A DNA stretch of 64,000 bases from Epinephelus fuscoguttatus (GCF_011397635.1 NC_064770.1:7030826-7094825), one strand, 5' to 3'; shown: positions 12,101 to 26,877, counted from the first letter of the stretch. The notes: generated from the letters alone by a model not told the origin. Program-made: numbers and translations.

Positions 12101-15100
12101 GTCTTCCTTTTTTGGGTTGTTTGTAGTAAAGTCAGTTGTTGCCAATGCTGGAATAGCAGCTGTCTGTGGAGGATTTAGGGCTGACCCATAATAGTTGACC
12201 AAATGTTAGTTGACTAGAAAGTTCATTAGTTGCCAAGATTTTACGGGTCGATTAGTCGCAGAAAAACAAACAAAAAAAACAAACAAACGTGAAACTCTGT
12301 TAGCAGCTGCACCTTGTCAAAACAATAATAATCAAAACCTATATGACTGGACAATGTGGGAATTTAAGGAGTCACGTTAATTTATAGGGCAGGTAACTGT
12401 GCTTATTCCAACATGTTGGGCAGGAAATCCAAAGTGTTGGATCATTTTGAGAAGGTGAGGGACGAACCTAAGGTGATATGTAAACTCTGCAGGCAAACAT
12501 TTGTCTATCGTTCGTCGACTACAAACATGATTTATCATCTGAAACATGGAAGTAGCTACATGCCCATTAGCCACTTAGCACAATCATTACTGCTTCATAT
12601 TGACCACACAGATAGAAGTGCTTATCTTCGTATCAAACTCTTAAATAAAGCAGATGTGTTTTTTTTCCCCCAATATGTCAGACTATTCTTTAAAGATATT
12701 TCTCTTTCTCCATTCGTTCTGGAAGAATAATGCTTCTTCCTGTTTTGTGCCATAAATCTTTTTAAATAGCATAACTGTTAGTCATCTGGTTCTGCTTAGC
12801 AAGCAGAAGGAAGCAAAAAATGTTAGTCTGAAAGTCTTTTATTGCATCATTTAATTCGCTTTTATGGAGGCTATTGTGAGAGAAACAGACCTGAAACAGG
12901 TCTCAGCTACTGTTACTAACTGCCTACAACATCCCGATTGTATGTCGTGTCCATAATGTTGTAAAAAATCAAAAAGTAAAATTGCTGTTTAGACAACTGC
13001 CAAGTTCAAATTACAAGAAGCTTTGATGTTGTTTTTAGTGAACTGTCTCCAGACATTTAAATTGGTCTTCTGGTTTTGTCTGAATCCATGACCTACTTAG
13101 AAACATACACTCCAGAGAAAATCATTATGTTTAAACCAAACAGCCAATTTTTACATTTTAGGCATTTAGCTGTCATGCTGATCCAGGGTGACTTGCAGAG
13201 AGTCAAAGAAGCTTTCACCTTTTAGATTCACAGTCCTTCATGTTGGTTTGCAGAGAACACATATCTCCAAACAATGCACAGTCTCCTCTAATTTCCCCAC
13301 TTATTCACATTTTTCTGACATTAACAATATGCTGTTACATTTATTAGCCATTAAGCTGAAAGTCCTTTCAATGAGTGTGAATGAGTGAGTGAATGAGAGT
13401 GAATGTGTTCAACATCACCCATCATCTTATGAAAGGAGCTGCTCCCCTGAGGACAGGGCAGGTCCAGGGACCTGCAGCCGATTGCACGAGCAGTTTGGAA
13501 TTTCAGATTCAGTTATAGAGAACACTAAATATTAAATTAAAACCGCACAAACTAGTTCTCATACAGTGATTGACAATAAAGATTTAGACCTAGCTATAAT
13601 GGTTGCACAATGGACTGAGCCAGCTGACTAAACTAGCATGCTATCATACAAACCATTTAGAATGAAGAGTAAAACTTTAAAGGGGGTTTTTCCTGGGAGA
13701 CAGTTTATCCAAAGAGCTCTCCTTCTCTGCAGAACAGATGGACCCAGTGATCAGAATCATTAAAACACTAAATAAAACAGATTCATGTTACAAAATCAGT
13801 GTTTCTCCTATGCTGTTTGGCAAGTTGGAGACAGGCTGCTAGCCCAGCACCTGCCAATAGGCCCGTTTCCACTGAAGAAGTTCCTGGTACTATTTGGAGG
13901 GCAGGAACTACTACGGGAACGTCCTCTCGCTCGACCCTCTCAACTGCCTTAGCGGTGTCTGTAATAACTTACTAAATGGCCCGTGAAAAAAGAAAAAAAA
14001 AATTTCCAGCGGATGTCTTAGTTACAACATGATTGAGCTATCTGGAGTAGTTTCATGTCGTATCCGACAATGGGAGGCTTTTAACAGATGACGTCCTGTT
14101 ATTAGCTTTGCCGCTGCTGTTAGCTGTCCCTGTCAACTGCAGCCACTGATGCTTTCTAGACATCGTGATTTCCCAAAACGGAATAAATACCACACATAGC
14201 AACACAAAACTGCTTTGCTAGCTCAATCATGTTGTAACTAAGATATCCGCTGGAAAAAATATTTTTTTCACGGGCCATTTAGTGAGTTTTTTTTACATGG
14301 CGGAGGAAGCTATATGAACGAGCTAATCCTCGTGTGCTGAGTTTTAAAAATGTCGGCTATTCTGTTGACATCACATCCCTCCTTGAGTATATCCAGTCAG
14401 CACCAAGTAATCCCCAAGCCCCAGCCGGGAGTCTTTCGGGGCCGTTCTGAGTACCTACCCCAAGGCAGGGACTTGTTTAGCCCCCGTAAAAGTTCTGGAA
14501 CTCTGTCCTTCGGGGGTGGTTCCTGAGGTGGAGACACGCACCAACGGCCCCGGCCCCGTAAAATTACCGGGGAAACGGGCCTAATGTGTGCTTACATTTT
14601 TCTGTGGTAATTTAAGATCCTGACGATCAGGAGGTTTAATCGGAAGCCAGATTAACCGCAGAGGTCTCTTCCTCTCAGAAACAAATGGACCCGCTGATTT
14701 AAACCAGTTAAAACACTGAATAAAGAAGTTTCACTTAAAAAAAAATCCTTGTGTTTCTGGCGCTCTCATTGTGGAAGGGTTGCTAACTACAGTGGCCAAC
14801 ATGAAAATGCAAATGGCCCTATTTGGAGCCAGTGTTTGGTTTGTCCATGCCGGACTACTGTAGAAACATGGTGATGCAACATGACAATCTCCGCTGATTG
14901 CTTTTGATTGGACGGCTCTGTGTTTCCTAGCAGCTGACTTACACATACAGGTATAAGGTTTTCACTAGCTTAGAAAAGTCTAAAGGTTTAATGGTGCAAG
15001 CCGATTCAGTAAATGATGAGTTTGAAACTAGCTTGTAGTTGATAAAATAATCTCACCACATGGTCCATTAGAGTATTTTTTCCAGAGCTTTTAATAATGT

Positions 15101-18100
15101 CACATGAGCTTCATCAGCAGATCAACTTTGCCAAGTTGTCACTGAATAGTATATGTTTAAAATTCAATACTTAGAGCACTTCAGTGACTTCTTGTAGATG
15201 AATCACAGTGTAAAAATGAAGTCCTCAAAGCTCAGTCGACACTGGACCAAAGTCTAAGATACTGCATAAACATAACTGTGCATAAATAAAGTGGGTTCCT
15301 CTTCCAAAAATACCCCAGAAGAAATGACTTTCAATTACGGCAACCTCATCAGTCAAAAAAAGATATTAGCCTGATGATTATTTTGTGTTCTAGGTAGAAT
15401 GTATTTGGTGATTTTGACATAACAATATTCTCTTTTAGTGATCACAAAATATTTTTTTTTGCATTCAAGAGAAAACGTTTGTGTTACTATTCTGTGATCT
15501 CTAAACACGTAGTTAAGTTCGCTATGAATAAAGATCACAAAATAATTACTTATCTACCGCAAAAAGTGATTTTGTACCCACGGTTCATCCCTTCAGGCTC
15601 AGGGAATGTCACACCAGCATATTGCCTGAGACACCTGAAATACCTTTTACTAAACAATGGCTGGTAGATCCAAATACATCTTCATGCTCAACATCATTTT
15701 CATCCCTTGTAACCAAATCAAATAGTGAATGTTGTAAGTTTCTGGTCTAAGTTCTGTGATACACTCTGACTGTGAATCTAAGCTAGTCAGTGCATAACAG
15801 AACTTTGTCCCGGGTCTGAAACTCATCACAGGAACGAATGCACAGATGGATGGAAGGATGAATGGCCAGGAGAATGGATAATGTCTCTGGTCATTTCCAC
15901 ATCTGGAAGTGCAAAAAAAACCCTGCATGACCAACCAGAATGAAAAGTCTGCAGACATGAAACAGATGAATGTAGAAACTAGTTGGACTGGGTGGCTCGT
16001 GTGTGTATAAGGTGTTACTGGAAGAGCAGGCTTTATCTGGATAATAAAGGTTGATTCAACACACTGGTCAGGTGTGGGAGGATTGGCATTGACTGTAACA
16101 TTATGAAGTAGACCTCTCCCGGTCCTACATGTTTCCCTGAGGTGACTCAGCACAGCTAAAATATTTAAGATGTTCTTTCTGTTTATTGTTGCAGGAACCT
16201 TCCCTTTACACAGTGAAAGCAGTTTTCATTCTTGACAATGATGGCAACAGACTTCTGTCAAAGGTAAGGTTCAAGTGTTTTAGCCAGTTAAATGCACATT
16301 ACCCCACCTTACTTTACAGCTGACAAACCAAAGCATCATTTCATTTATTGTGAAAATAAACATGTTGTGACTGGAAACTTGCTTCAGTTAGGTAATCCAT
16401 ACATTGGTTCTATCAATGCTGTTTTCCTCACAGGGGTTTCAAATGATAAGTTTACAAAAAAAATCTTAAAGAAATAGTTCAGTATTTATAAAATGCTCTT
16501 ATTTGCTTTCTTGCCAAGAGTCAGATGAGAAGAAGATTGATGCCGCTCTCATGTCCATGGGGTAAATATGTATCCACTACCAGAAGCCGAATGAGCAGCA
16601 CTGTTAGCTAGCTAGCTCCTACAAGACCCAGATGGTGCACAATGCAGTAAATTAAACAGTAGCAAACTTAACCTGTAGACCGTCACGTGTAACTGGTTAA
16701 AAAACACAATATGTTGGGTGTAATCGGTAACACTGGTGTTAGTATGAGTTTATTGACAGGTGGGAAATTTTCCTTACTGTGGCATCCTAGTACCCCTCAG
16801 CACCTTGAAACACACTTCGATGTGTAAAATTAGCCGTGAGCTTTTAATCCAGCTCTGATTGGGCTGAAGAGGGAGGAGTAAACAGAAGCCCTTTTTAGAC
16901 AGGAATTGTGCAAATTTGCAGGAAAGCCCAATCAGTCTTCTTTCAGCATTGGCAGTATAAAAATAAAATCGGGGAGTGCAGCAAAATGCCGCCTACCAAC
17001 TTTTGTTTATACAGAATGCGCCTTTTTCGGGGCAATGGGGGGTGTGAGCAAGTAACAAAAGGTGTAGCTCAGCGTGTGACGTAAACAGTGACGTGGGAGA
17101 GAAGCCGCGGCTAGTCAGTCCTTCGGCGATTCTCTCATAAGTTGGCCCGTCCTTCACCGTTCCCATCATCTGACGTTAATGGCCTCTTCATTTGCGAGGG
17201 CAAGGAGGGCGCGCAATTCCTTGTCTTCCCAGTTGCTCATCTTTACAGTGTCTGTCAGGTTTGCATTTCCCTCTTGCTACTAGCTGCTCCCTAATTCCTG
17301 CTATCAGCTATTTCCTGTTTATCCACCATCAGTGGCTCGCACGTGCGGCATCACCAACAGCTCCTCCCACATGTCTTCAACAGCCCCTCCCGTCGTGGAA
17401 GGCCGCCTTGGTCTGTTCAGACTAAAAGGGTTCCGCCAATATGACTACCCTATGAGGCGGAAAATTGTGTGTCTGAACGCTCGCAGCTTGCCGGCAAAAC
17501 GGCCCAACATTCGTGGAAAATCTGGCAGTGTAAAAGGGGCTAGTGAGGCTGGTATCAGTTAAGATTCAATTTCAAAGAGCAACATTGCTGCATTGTTTCC
17601 TGTCAATTCCTTGTGCATTTTAATGCAATTTGTATCCTGTGAGAGAATGGCGGACTCCGCCACTGACAATTAAAACTACTACTTGCTATTCCTTGGAAAA
17701 ACAGCTGACTATAAATGGTATCATAAAAAGGACCTGATTTTGTGAAAATGTAAGGGATTATAGCATTAATGGCGTAAAAGATCCAAACCCCAGGTATCGT
17801 CTCCTGGGACATTTAGAGGAGACGTAGCCATACAGTGCCATCAGTTCTTACATATTCTGTAGTTACAGCCCAGAGGGGAATGAAACTATTAACCCAGCAG
17901 CATTACTGCCAATATTCATTGACTGTTTGATGTGTGTGTGTTTCAGTACTATGACCCTGAGCTTTACCCCTCCATGAAGGAACAGAAGAATTTTGAGAGG
18001 AACATTTTCAACAAGACACACAAAGCTGACAGTAAGTTCCTATCTGCCTGTTTCTCTTCCTGTGGCCGTCCCTGTGTATTGTACTGAACACTCACACACG

Positions 18101-21100
18101 TCTCCAGTGTCACCTGTTACACATTCTGCCACCTAGTAGTCCAACACTTGTACGTGACACTGGCCTAAAGTGTTTTTTATAGTAGCTTATTCTCCACTGT
18201 GGAGCCACGCAATGCTGCAGTCATACTATTCTAGTGTGAACCCTGAACATCAAGGAAATTGTGACGTTTGGATTTTCTGTTAACTGTTAAACCAGCTGTA
18301 CATTTACTTAGCTTTTCAGAGAGGCACTGCAGAATACGATTCATTTTCAGGGGAAGTACGATTCCAAGTTTCACACAGCTGATACCTGAGTCTCTACCTC
18401 TGGCCTCCTTATCACCCACCCAGTATATTCCTCCTTTTGTTCTAAACTCCTCCTTCATTCCTCCTTTTCTTCTCTTTATTCTCCCATGTCATGCTATATC
18501 CCCTCTCCATCCCTCCCACCTCATCTTACCTTTGTCCTGCTCTTCCCTTCCTTTAAGGCATCCCTTCACTCCCTCTGTTCCTCACTCCTTCCCTTTCTCC
18601 TCCCTCATTCTACAACTCACTTTCTTTTTTTCTTTTCCCCTCATCTCCTTTCTCCTTCTCTCCTGAGTTTATCTTCCTCTTCTCCTATCTCCTATCATAT
18701 CATAGATTTCCTTCCTTCAGCTTGCTTCTTGCCTTTCTTCATCCCTGTCTGTTTGTCATTTCTTATCCCCCCTTCCTCCATCCCCATTCCCTCCTCCTTG
18801 TGTCATTCTTCCCGTACCTTATCACTGTCTTTCACTTTCTCTCTTTCCTGCTCATTTACTTCCCATCTTTTCCCCCCTGCTTTAAATCTTTCTACTTGTA
18901 CTTGTTCTGCTGAATGTATTTTTGTGTTTTGTTTTGAAAAGTGAACTAAAGAAAGTCATTATATGAATAAAAGAAAGGTATACCTGTCCTTTTTTATATA
19001 CTTATCCCATGCCTCTCTTCTTCTTCTTCTCTCTGTAGATGAGATAGCTTTCCTGGAGGGGATGACCATCGTCTATAAGAGCAGCATAGATCTCTTCTTC
19101 TATGTGGTGGGAAGTGCTCAGGAGAATGAGGTAAGGGTGGTGAATGTAGCTTTCTCTGCCAAAACAACATAAGCTCAACTACAGATTTTTTAATAAGGGA
19201 TGAGTCAGTTCCTAAAACAGCTGGTCACAATACTCAAACTGAGAGAAATAGCGCATTTGTCTGGGACTATTCTTGGCGGTGGATTAATACACATTTATGT
19301 GGGACTGAGTTAAAATACAGTACAGTTTTTGGACAATAAGGAGAAACTAGGTCATAACCATCCTTAGCCTTTAATTTGTGGTAGATTTTTCCTCAAACTT
19401 CTCATTTAAATGCAGCTGTCTTGTTCTTGAATTTGAACAGTGCAATTTTACAAATTAAATCACTCCTGAAAATTGATCAAATGCTTGAATTGAGCATGAA
19501 ATCAATCCCTTACCTTAATATAAGTCATTTAGGAGTTCAGATTGAAGGGTACCTATATCTATACTGTCATTTTGTAATACTGAAGTTTTTTCTTTTTTCT
19601 TTTTTCTTTTTTTTTTTTTTTTTAAATCACATCCCTGATCCATGCAGAGAACTCATTCAAACCCCACAATATATTAAAATTTTTTGATTCATTTATTAAT
19701 TTACCCCAGATTATGGGTAAATCTATGAAATACCTGGATACTGAAAAAGAAACCTTTATGTCGTGTACACACCAAACGTGATGCGAATTTGCGCAAGTTT
19801 GAACGCTAGAATATTTTGTGTTGGCTCACTTCATACGCTTGAATAACTCGTGTCATATGCATATCGTACATCCCCAAAGGATCTCAAAGCTGACTGGTAA
19901 TGGTGGCACGAATTGGTCGCTGAAGTTCTGATTTTTCAACTCTCCTGAATAAGCATATGATGCGAAATTGCGCTACTCACTTAATTCATGTATTTTGTGT
20001 TACTCGCTTCGTGTCCATCATGCCGCCTGGTGGGACTTTGCGTCCAATCACGTCTTCACATTGACTTTACATGTAATTCACCCATGCAAATTGTTTTATT
20101 TGCGTCCAGTGTGAACACAACTTTGGAATATTAATTTGCACCTGTAAATCTTTTAGGCCCCTAATGTAAAGTTTAAACCTTAATAACACATTAAATTGGT
20201 AATTAATGCATATGTCAGACATTTTACATCAATGTGTAAATAAGGGGGAAAGTAACAATTTGGTAATTTAATGATTTTGAAATTAAGATTTGGTGTTTAA
20301 CCTGTTAAAATTCATGGACAAATCACCGCCCTCTTTACCATAACAAACTCCTTGATTTGGATGGAGGTGTTGAATAAAGGAATAATTAAGGCCATATTAA
20401 GAAACTGTTGTTTTACAGTTTGGAGATGTAAAGATAATAAATTAACAGCTGGTCCAAAAAGTTAAAACTAATAAAATTAAATGACCGGCAGGTGGCATTT
20501 ATAAACTCACAGGCACCAAAAGGCTCAAGGTGAAGTTCTGTAGTTCTTTATTATTACCAATGTGAGCCTGAAGAGATGAAGCTCCCACTGGTTGAGATTA
20601 CAGGGACTGAAAATGACTTAGCCTGACAGGGATGCTAAATAGAGCTAAAACAGAAAGGTGGTAGGGCTTCTCTAGACTTAATAATAATTTTAAAAAAAAA
20701 CACTATTAACATCTTTTCCTGTGAATAAATTCTTAAAGGTACCTGTTAATAAAAACTCTGATAAAGTTCCCGTACCTTGCAGCGCCAGCAGACAGACACA
20801 GAGATGATCTGGTGAACATAGTGGAGCATTTAGCAGCTAATGAGACAGATATTTCTATCTCAGGAGTTGGTAGAGACCAAAAACAGAGCTAAAAGAGAGT
20901 GAATATTGGATTTACATTTATCAGTTAGACACTGTCTGCTGGATGTGTAAACATCCATAAACGTGTAAAACTCCCAGCTCAGACAGTAACCTTGTAGTGT
21001 CACTTTTGGGCACTCAGGGATGGCATGGTAAATGCATAGTACTCGTACTCGTACTTGTCGTCCTCCGCATATGCCAGTAGCATATGCTTGTCTCAAAGAT

Positions 21101-21695
21101 TAAGCCATGCAAGTCTAAGTACACACGGCCGGTACAGTGAAACTGCGAATGGCTCATTAAATCAGCATAGTGTATTTTCAAAATAAACCTTTGTGTTAAA
21201 TGCATACCATTGTTGTAGTGCTGCTACAGTGCACCTCGACGACGCTCCGCCACTTTTTAGCTAAAATAAGTTAGGGATGATGTAACACAAGTTAAATAAC
21301 AATAAAATCAGGGCCACCTTTGGCTGTCTGGCGGGTTTGCATCTACCAGTGCTGGCTAGCTAATTAGCACTGATGACAATAACACTGGCCCACTTCCAGA
21401 CATTGAGCATTGTGTTAGTTCAGGCAGGACATAATGTTAAACCAAGCTTACATCCAAGTTACATCAGCTGATCTCAAACAGCTGCTGCTCTCCCTGCCTT
21501 AGGAAGTGTGCGCTCTTTGCCTCAGGCTTTCCTCGTATGCACGTGGAAGGGCAGAGAGATGCACTCTCTCCACTGTAGGCTTTCTGTGCAGGCCCGAGAA
21601 AGGCAGAGAGGCCCTAGGACAGTGCCATACCGCCAAATATACTGCATTGGAAATAAAGTTTCCCTGACTAAAGTGGTCCTGACTGAACAACATTA

Positions 21696-21729
<34 letters not shown>

Positions 21730-22719
21730 GCTAATATTTGCAACGTGATGAAGCTGTTCATAAAGTTTGTCTAACATTTGATTGTTTGGTCAGTCATAGT
21801 TGACTAATGTCTGTAAACAGTGGTTAAACATTGGTTAAATAAACTTTGAAATGAGCCACAACTTAACCGTGCACTAAATGCATACACGTGCGTCGTAGGT
21901 GTGCTCCAGTACATAAAGAAATAGCACTGCACCCCTGATGCATACAGTCTTGTTTCAAATGAAACTCCCAACATGGGTTTACTTCATTTTAAGTTTACCT
22001 TGGAAGGTTGAGGTAACAAAAGTGTGTGGTTAAGTTTAGAAACATATTGGTGTGGATTAAAATAGGTAAGTTTTTTTGCTAACGTAGTGCAAGTGACCAT
22101 AAAACTGATCAATGCACCTTCTAAATAAAATGCTGTTTTTATTTTTCTCTCTCTAGCTGATGCTGATGTCGGTACTGAACTGCCTGTTTGAGTCCCTCAG
22201 TCAGATCCTCAGGTAAAGTATGTTCTCTCATTGAGTCCAAAAAAAGTGAATGAGTGAAAGCAAATGACCATTAATGATAATTGCATCTGTATCTGCAGCC
22301 CTAACATATAATCTCACAATATCGCTCTCCAGAATGCTCCTAAAAGAGACATGCTCTTCTATGCTTCAGTTATGCTGGAGTGACAATGACATTTTTCAGA
22401 CTCTTTTCTGTGGACATGCACTATCATGAAATTAAAGCATTATCATGCATGTGGCCTCAGCATCATCAGAGCTAATAGTAATCCACATTAACACTGCCAT
22501 CCTTTCACCAGAGCCTCTCAGCCTGGCAGGGAGATAATGAGTCTCCATGTTGAATTGGAAATTCAGCAGTGTGAGTTTTTCACCTAAAAGAAAATCGTGA
22601 TTTAAGTAAAATGATAATGTTTGACAAACAAGTTGGCTGAATGACGACACAATGACACCCAGGCCTCGTCTTTAAATATTTATTTAACATTTCAGAAAGC
22701 CTCAAGAATAGTTTGTAAA

Positions 22720-22757
<38 letters not shown>

Positions 22758-25700
22758 GCACACCAGGATCCCTCATTGTTGACTGCAACATTATCAGCCA
22801 AACAGCAGCTGATGTGGTTGCCATGGGAACCGATGCAGTAGTAATGCAGAATGTGAGCGACGTGGAGAGATTATATTATTATACAATATGAAAGATTATG
22901 GGCTGTTCTGAGTTGCACAGTGCAATATGTAAATGTCCAGATCACAGTGCTACAATATAAAAGGAGTGAAGCTGTTGAATAATAAATGGTCTCTGTGCAG
23001 GCCTGTTCATGTTTGACCCACTGTTACCACACAGTGAACAGATTCTTAAGGAAACACATACTGTTGTGTCTGTTAAATTAGACTCAACATTTTAATTAGA
23101 ATTTAGGTCATAGAGGACATGACTGTTACATTAAATGAACAGTTTGACATTTTGGGAAATGCTTTTGTGAAAGTGAGACGAGAAGATTGATATCACTCTT
23201 ATGTTTTCATGCAGCCATGTGACAGAAAAAATGTCGGCATTGTACGTTTCTGTAAACCAGGAATACATTTGCATGTTATTATGTAGCTAATAAGTTGAAA
23301 CTTTACATTTGAACAATGCTGAGGTTAACATGGTTAGGTTTAGGCACAAAAATCACTTGAATATGGTTAGGAAAAGATCATCTTTTAGTTTAAAATACCC
23401 TGTTTTGGCTGGAAAACCAGCATTGTCTTGGTTAAAAAAAAACGACAACCACTTTCCATGGCATTATCCCTGCTGGCAAAACAGGCACAGTTTGCTACAA
23501 AATACCCACGTTTGGTGCTTCAGTATGCTGTGCAGTGTATTTCTGGTGACATTTTGGTCGCTTTATTCTGACAGTAGTACATGAGATGAGAGAGAAATCC
23601 TTTGCCTCCTGTATTGATCTATTGTACAGATCTATGGATGAGAGGAGCAGTTGCTGCAGAGGCAAGAGAAAGCTAACTTTTAGCGATGAATTGATAAGTT
23701 TCACTTTCACTGCACCTGGCATTCTGCTGCTCCATCTGTGCCCAGAGTACGATCTGTGCTCCGAGAGCGTGGTGCAATAAATAACAGAATTGTATATATA
23801 TTCCAACAGGGCTCCAGTTTCAAAAATAGAAAATCAATATGTGGTGGCGGATGTTGTTATTGTGGCAGGGTGCTACAAATTGATGAATATATGGGTAACT
23901 CTGACTTGAACAAGGTCAGACTTCGTGTTGTCTTGTTGTCAATATCAGCAACAAATCCTGTATCGTGCATCTCTAGTGTAGGTGTATCTTTGATTTTTGG
24001 ATTCAGGCTAGCTTTTCTCCTGCTGCTTTCAGTCTTCACGCTAAGCTAAGCTAAGCTAAGCTAACTGTCATCGGGCTCCAGTTTCTCATTTAATTCATTA
24101 TAGACAGGATTGGGCTGATTGCTGTGCTTTTTCTGCAGGAAAAATGTGGAGCGGAGGTGTTTACTGGACAACATGGAGGGAGTGTTCTTGGTTGTGGATG
24201 AAATCATTGATGGAGGGTAAGAGAGTTTACATATCAACTAGCTTACATTTATTCTTAGTGTTGATTAATTCTTTTTTAAAAACAATTATTTAGTTTACAA
24301 AATGTCAGAAAATTATCACAGAAATACTTCCTGTCCTGCTTGTGCTGTACCTGAACCCTGATTGGTTGTTTTTTTTATCCTGTTGCTAGGGTAATTCTGG
24401 AGAGTGACCCCCAGCAGGTCCTACAGAAGGTCAACTACAGGGTAAGATGACTGTCAGTCACTGCCAACTACCAATCACAAAAAAATTGTTTATTGATTTG
24501 AATCACTGGGAGGTCAAGTGGGGAACAAGTGTTAAATTGTAAAGCAGCTGTTTGGCCTGTTCAGACTGTAGGTTCCCACAGCTTCTGGCCTACTCTTACC
24601 TGCTTTACCTTTCTTTCTCTCCTTCTCCCTGTCTCTCTTCTTCTGATTGGTGTCAGCTAATGTCAGAGCCAGCCTATGGCTTCGTCCTGTTTGATTACAT
24701 CACCGGTAACGTAGAGGGACAAACAGACAAGAGCCAGCTGCTGTAGACAGACAGACAGACACACAGAGGGTGAGAGAGAGAGAGATTAAGAGAAAGATAG
24801 TGAGTTCAAGAGAGAATGAATGAATGAGAGTGAGATAGAGACAGTGAAGGGATGAAGGAGGGATGGGTGAGACAGATGAGGTAAATGCATGGTGATAGAG
24901 CATGCTCACTAACAGAGAGGCTTAAAACATAAGGCTGGCATTTTTTTTAACTCAATTTCCTAACTTATTACTCATATTACTCTAACTCTTGAACTTTGAC
25001 TTTCTGGTGGAGCTAAAGGAAGGGTCAGGTGATCACCAAAGTCTTTTATACATCACACCAGCAATACTTCTACCAGAGTAGGTTCTCATGACCACGCCCC
25101 CTTTGAGGGAAAACAACCCAGCGGCTTGGACTTTGGCTCCAACCTTAGACCAGACCGACATTGCCAAGGCCTTGTCCCTTTTTGTCGAGAGAGAAACTAG
25201 GGATGCGATTTTATCAGCCACACATTGGCCAATATTTGCCTTTTTGACTGCCATTGGCCTATCAGCAATTAAGATGATGGTGATTGATGATCATCAATGG
25301 CAGTGACCTTTGTTTTTCCGTTGTTTCACATCAATTTTGTGCAGGCTAAAAAGCAGGACTCCAGACTAATGGTATCCCGTTTACCCAGGTACAATAGCAA
25401 AGGTGTTTGGGATAAAAGATCTTTCCTGGGACGCCATGAGGGTGAAAGGATGCAGTTAACTCATTACCAACATGCCGGGGAACACAGCCTATTGTTTGTC
25501 TGATAATACTACACTGTGAACGGATCCGTGTTGACATCAGCAGGAGGAGAGCTAATTAACGTTAGCTCTTAGCAGCCACTGAGTGGAACTAACAGCTAAC
25601 GGAGGTTGCTTTGAGTTACATTATGATGCATTTAAGCTCTAATCAGTAAAAACGAGTATTGGGCGAAGGTAAATTCAAATGTAATCCTATAAAATGTAGT

Positions 25701-26877
25701 TTATGGTGAGAGCCTTGAATAAATAAAACTGTTTGAAGGAGAACTTTGTTGATGTTTTTACGTAAATATAAAATAGATGTCCGAGAGGGCATTCTGGTAT
25801 ATTATGTGCAGTAAAGAGGCTTCTGAAGTAGTTCTTCAAAAATGTTTTTTTATGTGACAGGTTATTTTAAAGGTTGTTTCATAAATGTGTACTATTGAAT
25901 TTGGACTCATTCAAAGATAGTGTAATGAAGGACTGAATTACTTTAAAACAGTTTCAGGATCTTTTTTTTCCCCCTGACATAAAAGGGGAAGTCAATAACA
26001 ACAACAGAAAATCGTTGCATCCCTAAAAGAAATACACCATCACACTGGTAATCGAGGAATGGACACTTAATTGTTGACACTAACTATAAGCTAGTTTATA
26101 AGTCAACACTCATTTTTATACATCTGAAGAAATTCTATAAGAAAATTAACAGCTTGGCAACCAGACCAGGCGTCTAATTGAGACAGGCCATGTCAATATA
26201 TATAGCCATTACGCGCTAGTATAAGGGACTGGGCGTTTAATTGGGACAAGGCTTTTAATTGAAGTTTTACAGCATTAACGTATCGTGAATGATCAGGTTT
26301 AAGCAAGGTTGCAGAACAATTAGTAGACATGTCTATAAAACAAGCAGTTATTTAACAAAACTAAATGCATTCAGACATGTCAAAATGTCAACAAAACACA
26401 TTGAATTGCATTGACATCAATAGGATCTTAGGATTTCTGTCCTTGAAAAGGGGGCAGGGCTTTGACATTTTGCAAAGTACCCACATGTGCTGGTCTGGTC
26501 TAATGTATTGCTTGGGGACCATGATTGTCTGTGCAAAATGTCATAGCAATCCATCCGACAGGTTTTTCAATTTGCACCGGTGTGGTAGACAGACAGACAG
26601 ACATTAACGACCCTAGAGCCACTAGCATCACTGTACATTCCGATATGAGCTGTTAACCAGCGTGCTTGGAGTGTCACTTATCTCTAGTATGTAATGGGGT
26701 TTCTACTGATCCAATGGTGTTTGCAGTGCTCTGCTTTTGTATTGTGCATGTGTGTGTGTGCGTGCGTGTGTATCAAGTCGTTTGCATGACTTTTGGATTT
26801 TTGTCTTGTACACACAATGATGTCGTTTTATTTTGCAGGCGGATGAAAACCCATTATCTGAACAAAGTGTGGCCCAG

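Larger units (their letters stand above)
8434..16194 (+). other. copz2 intron 1
   Basis: A 7.8-kb intron holding the mir-148/152 hairpin 372 nt before exon 2. It also holds a CT microsatellite, several AAGTACTT-type repeat pieces (9240-9340, 10310-10640, 11020-11160), a SINE-like copy, a BED-finger hAT remnant and an inverted-repeat element. I see nothing specific in 8700-9100, 9840-10300, 12740-13840 or 14600-15700. An unidentified CG-richer patch lies at 11520-11960. Confidence 0.7.

Noticed and set aside
18268..18944. Open frames rich in Ser, Leu, Pro and Phe in copz2 intron 3
   Set aside because: Produced by the polypyrimidine tract, with no domain or splice support.
24689..24705. Cryptic donor (CCGGTAAC) inside the candidate alternative exon of copz2
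   Set aside because: It would give a 49-nt internal exon that shifts the frame into exon 8, so the terminal-exon reading is preferred.
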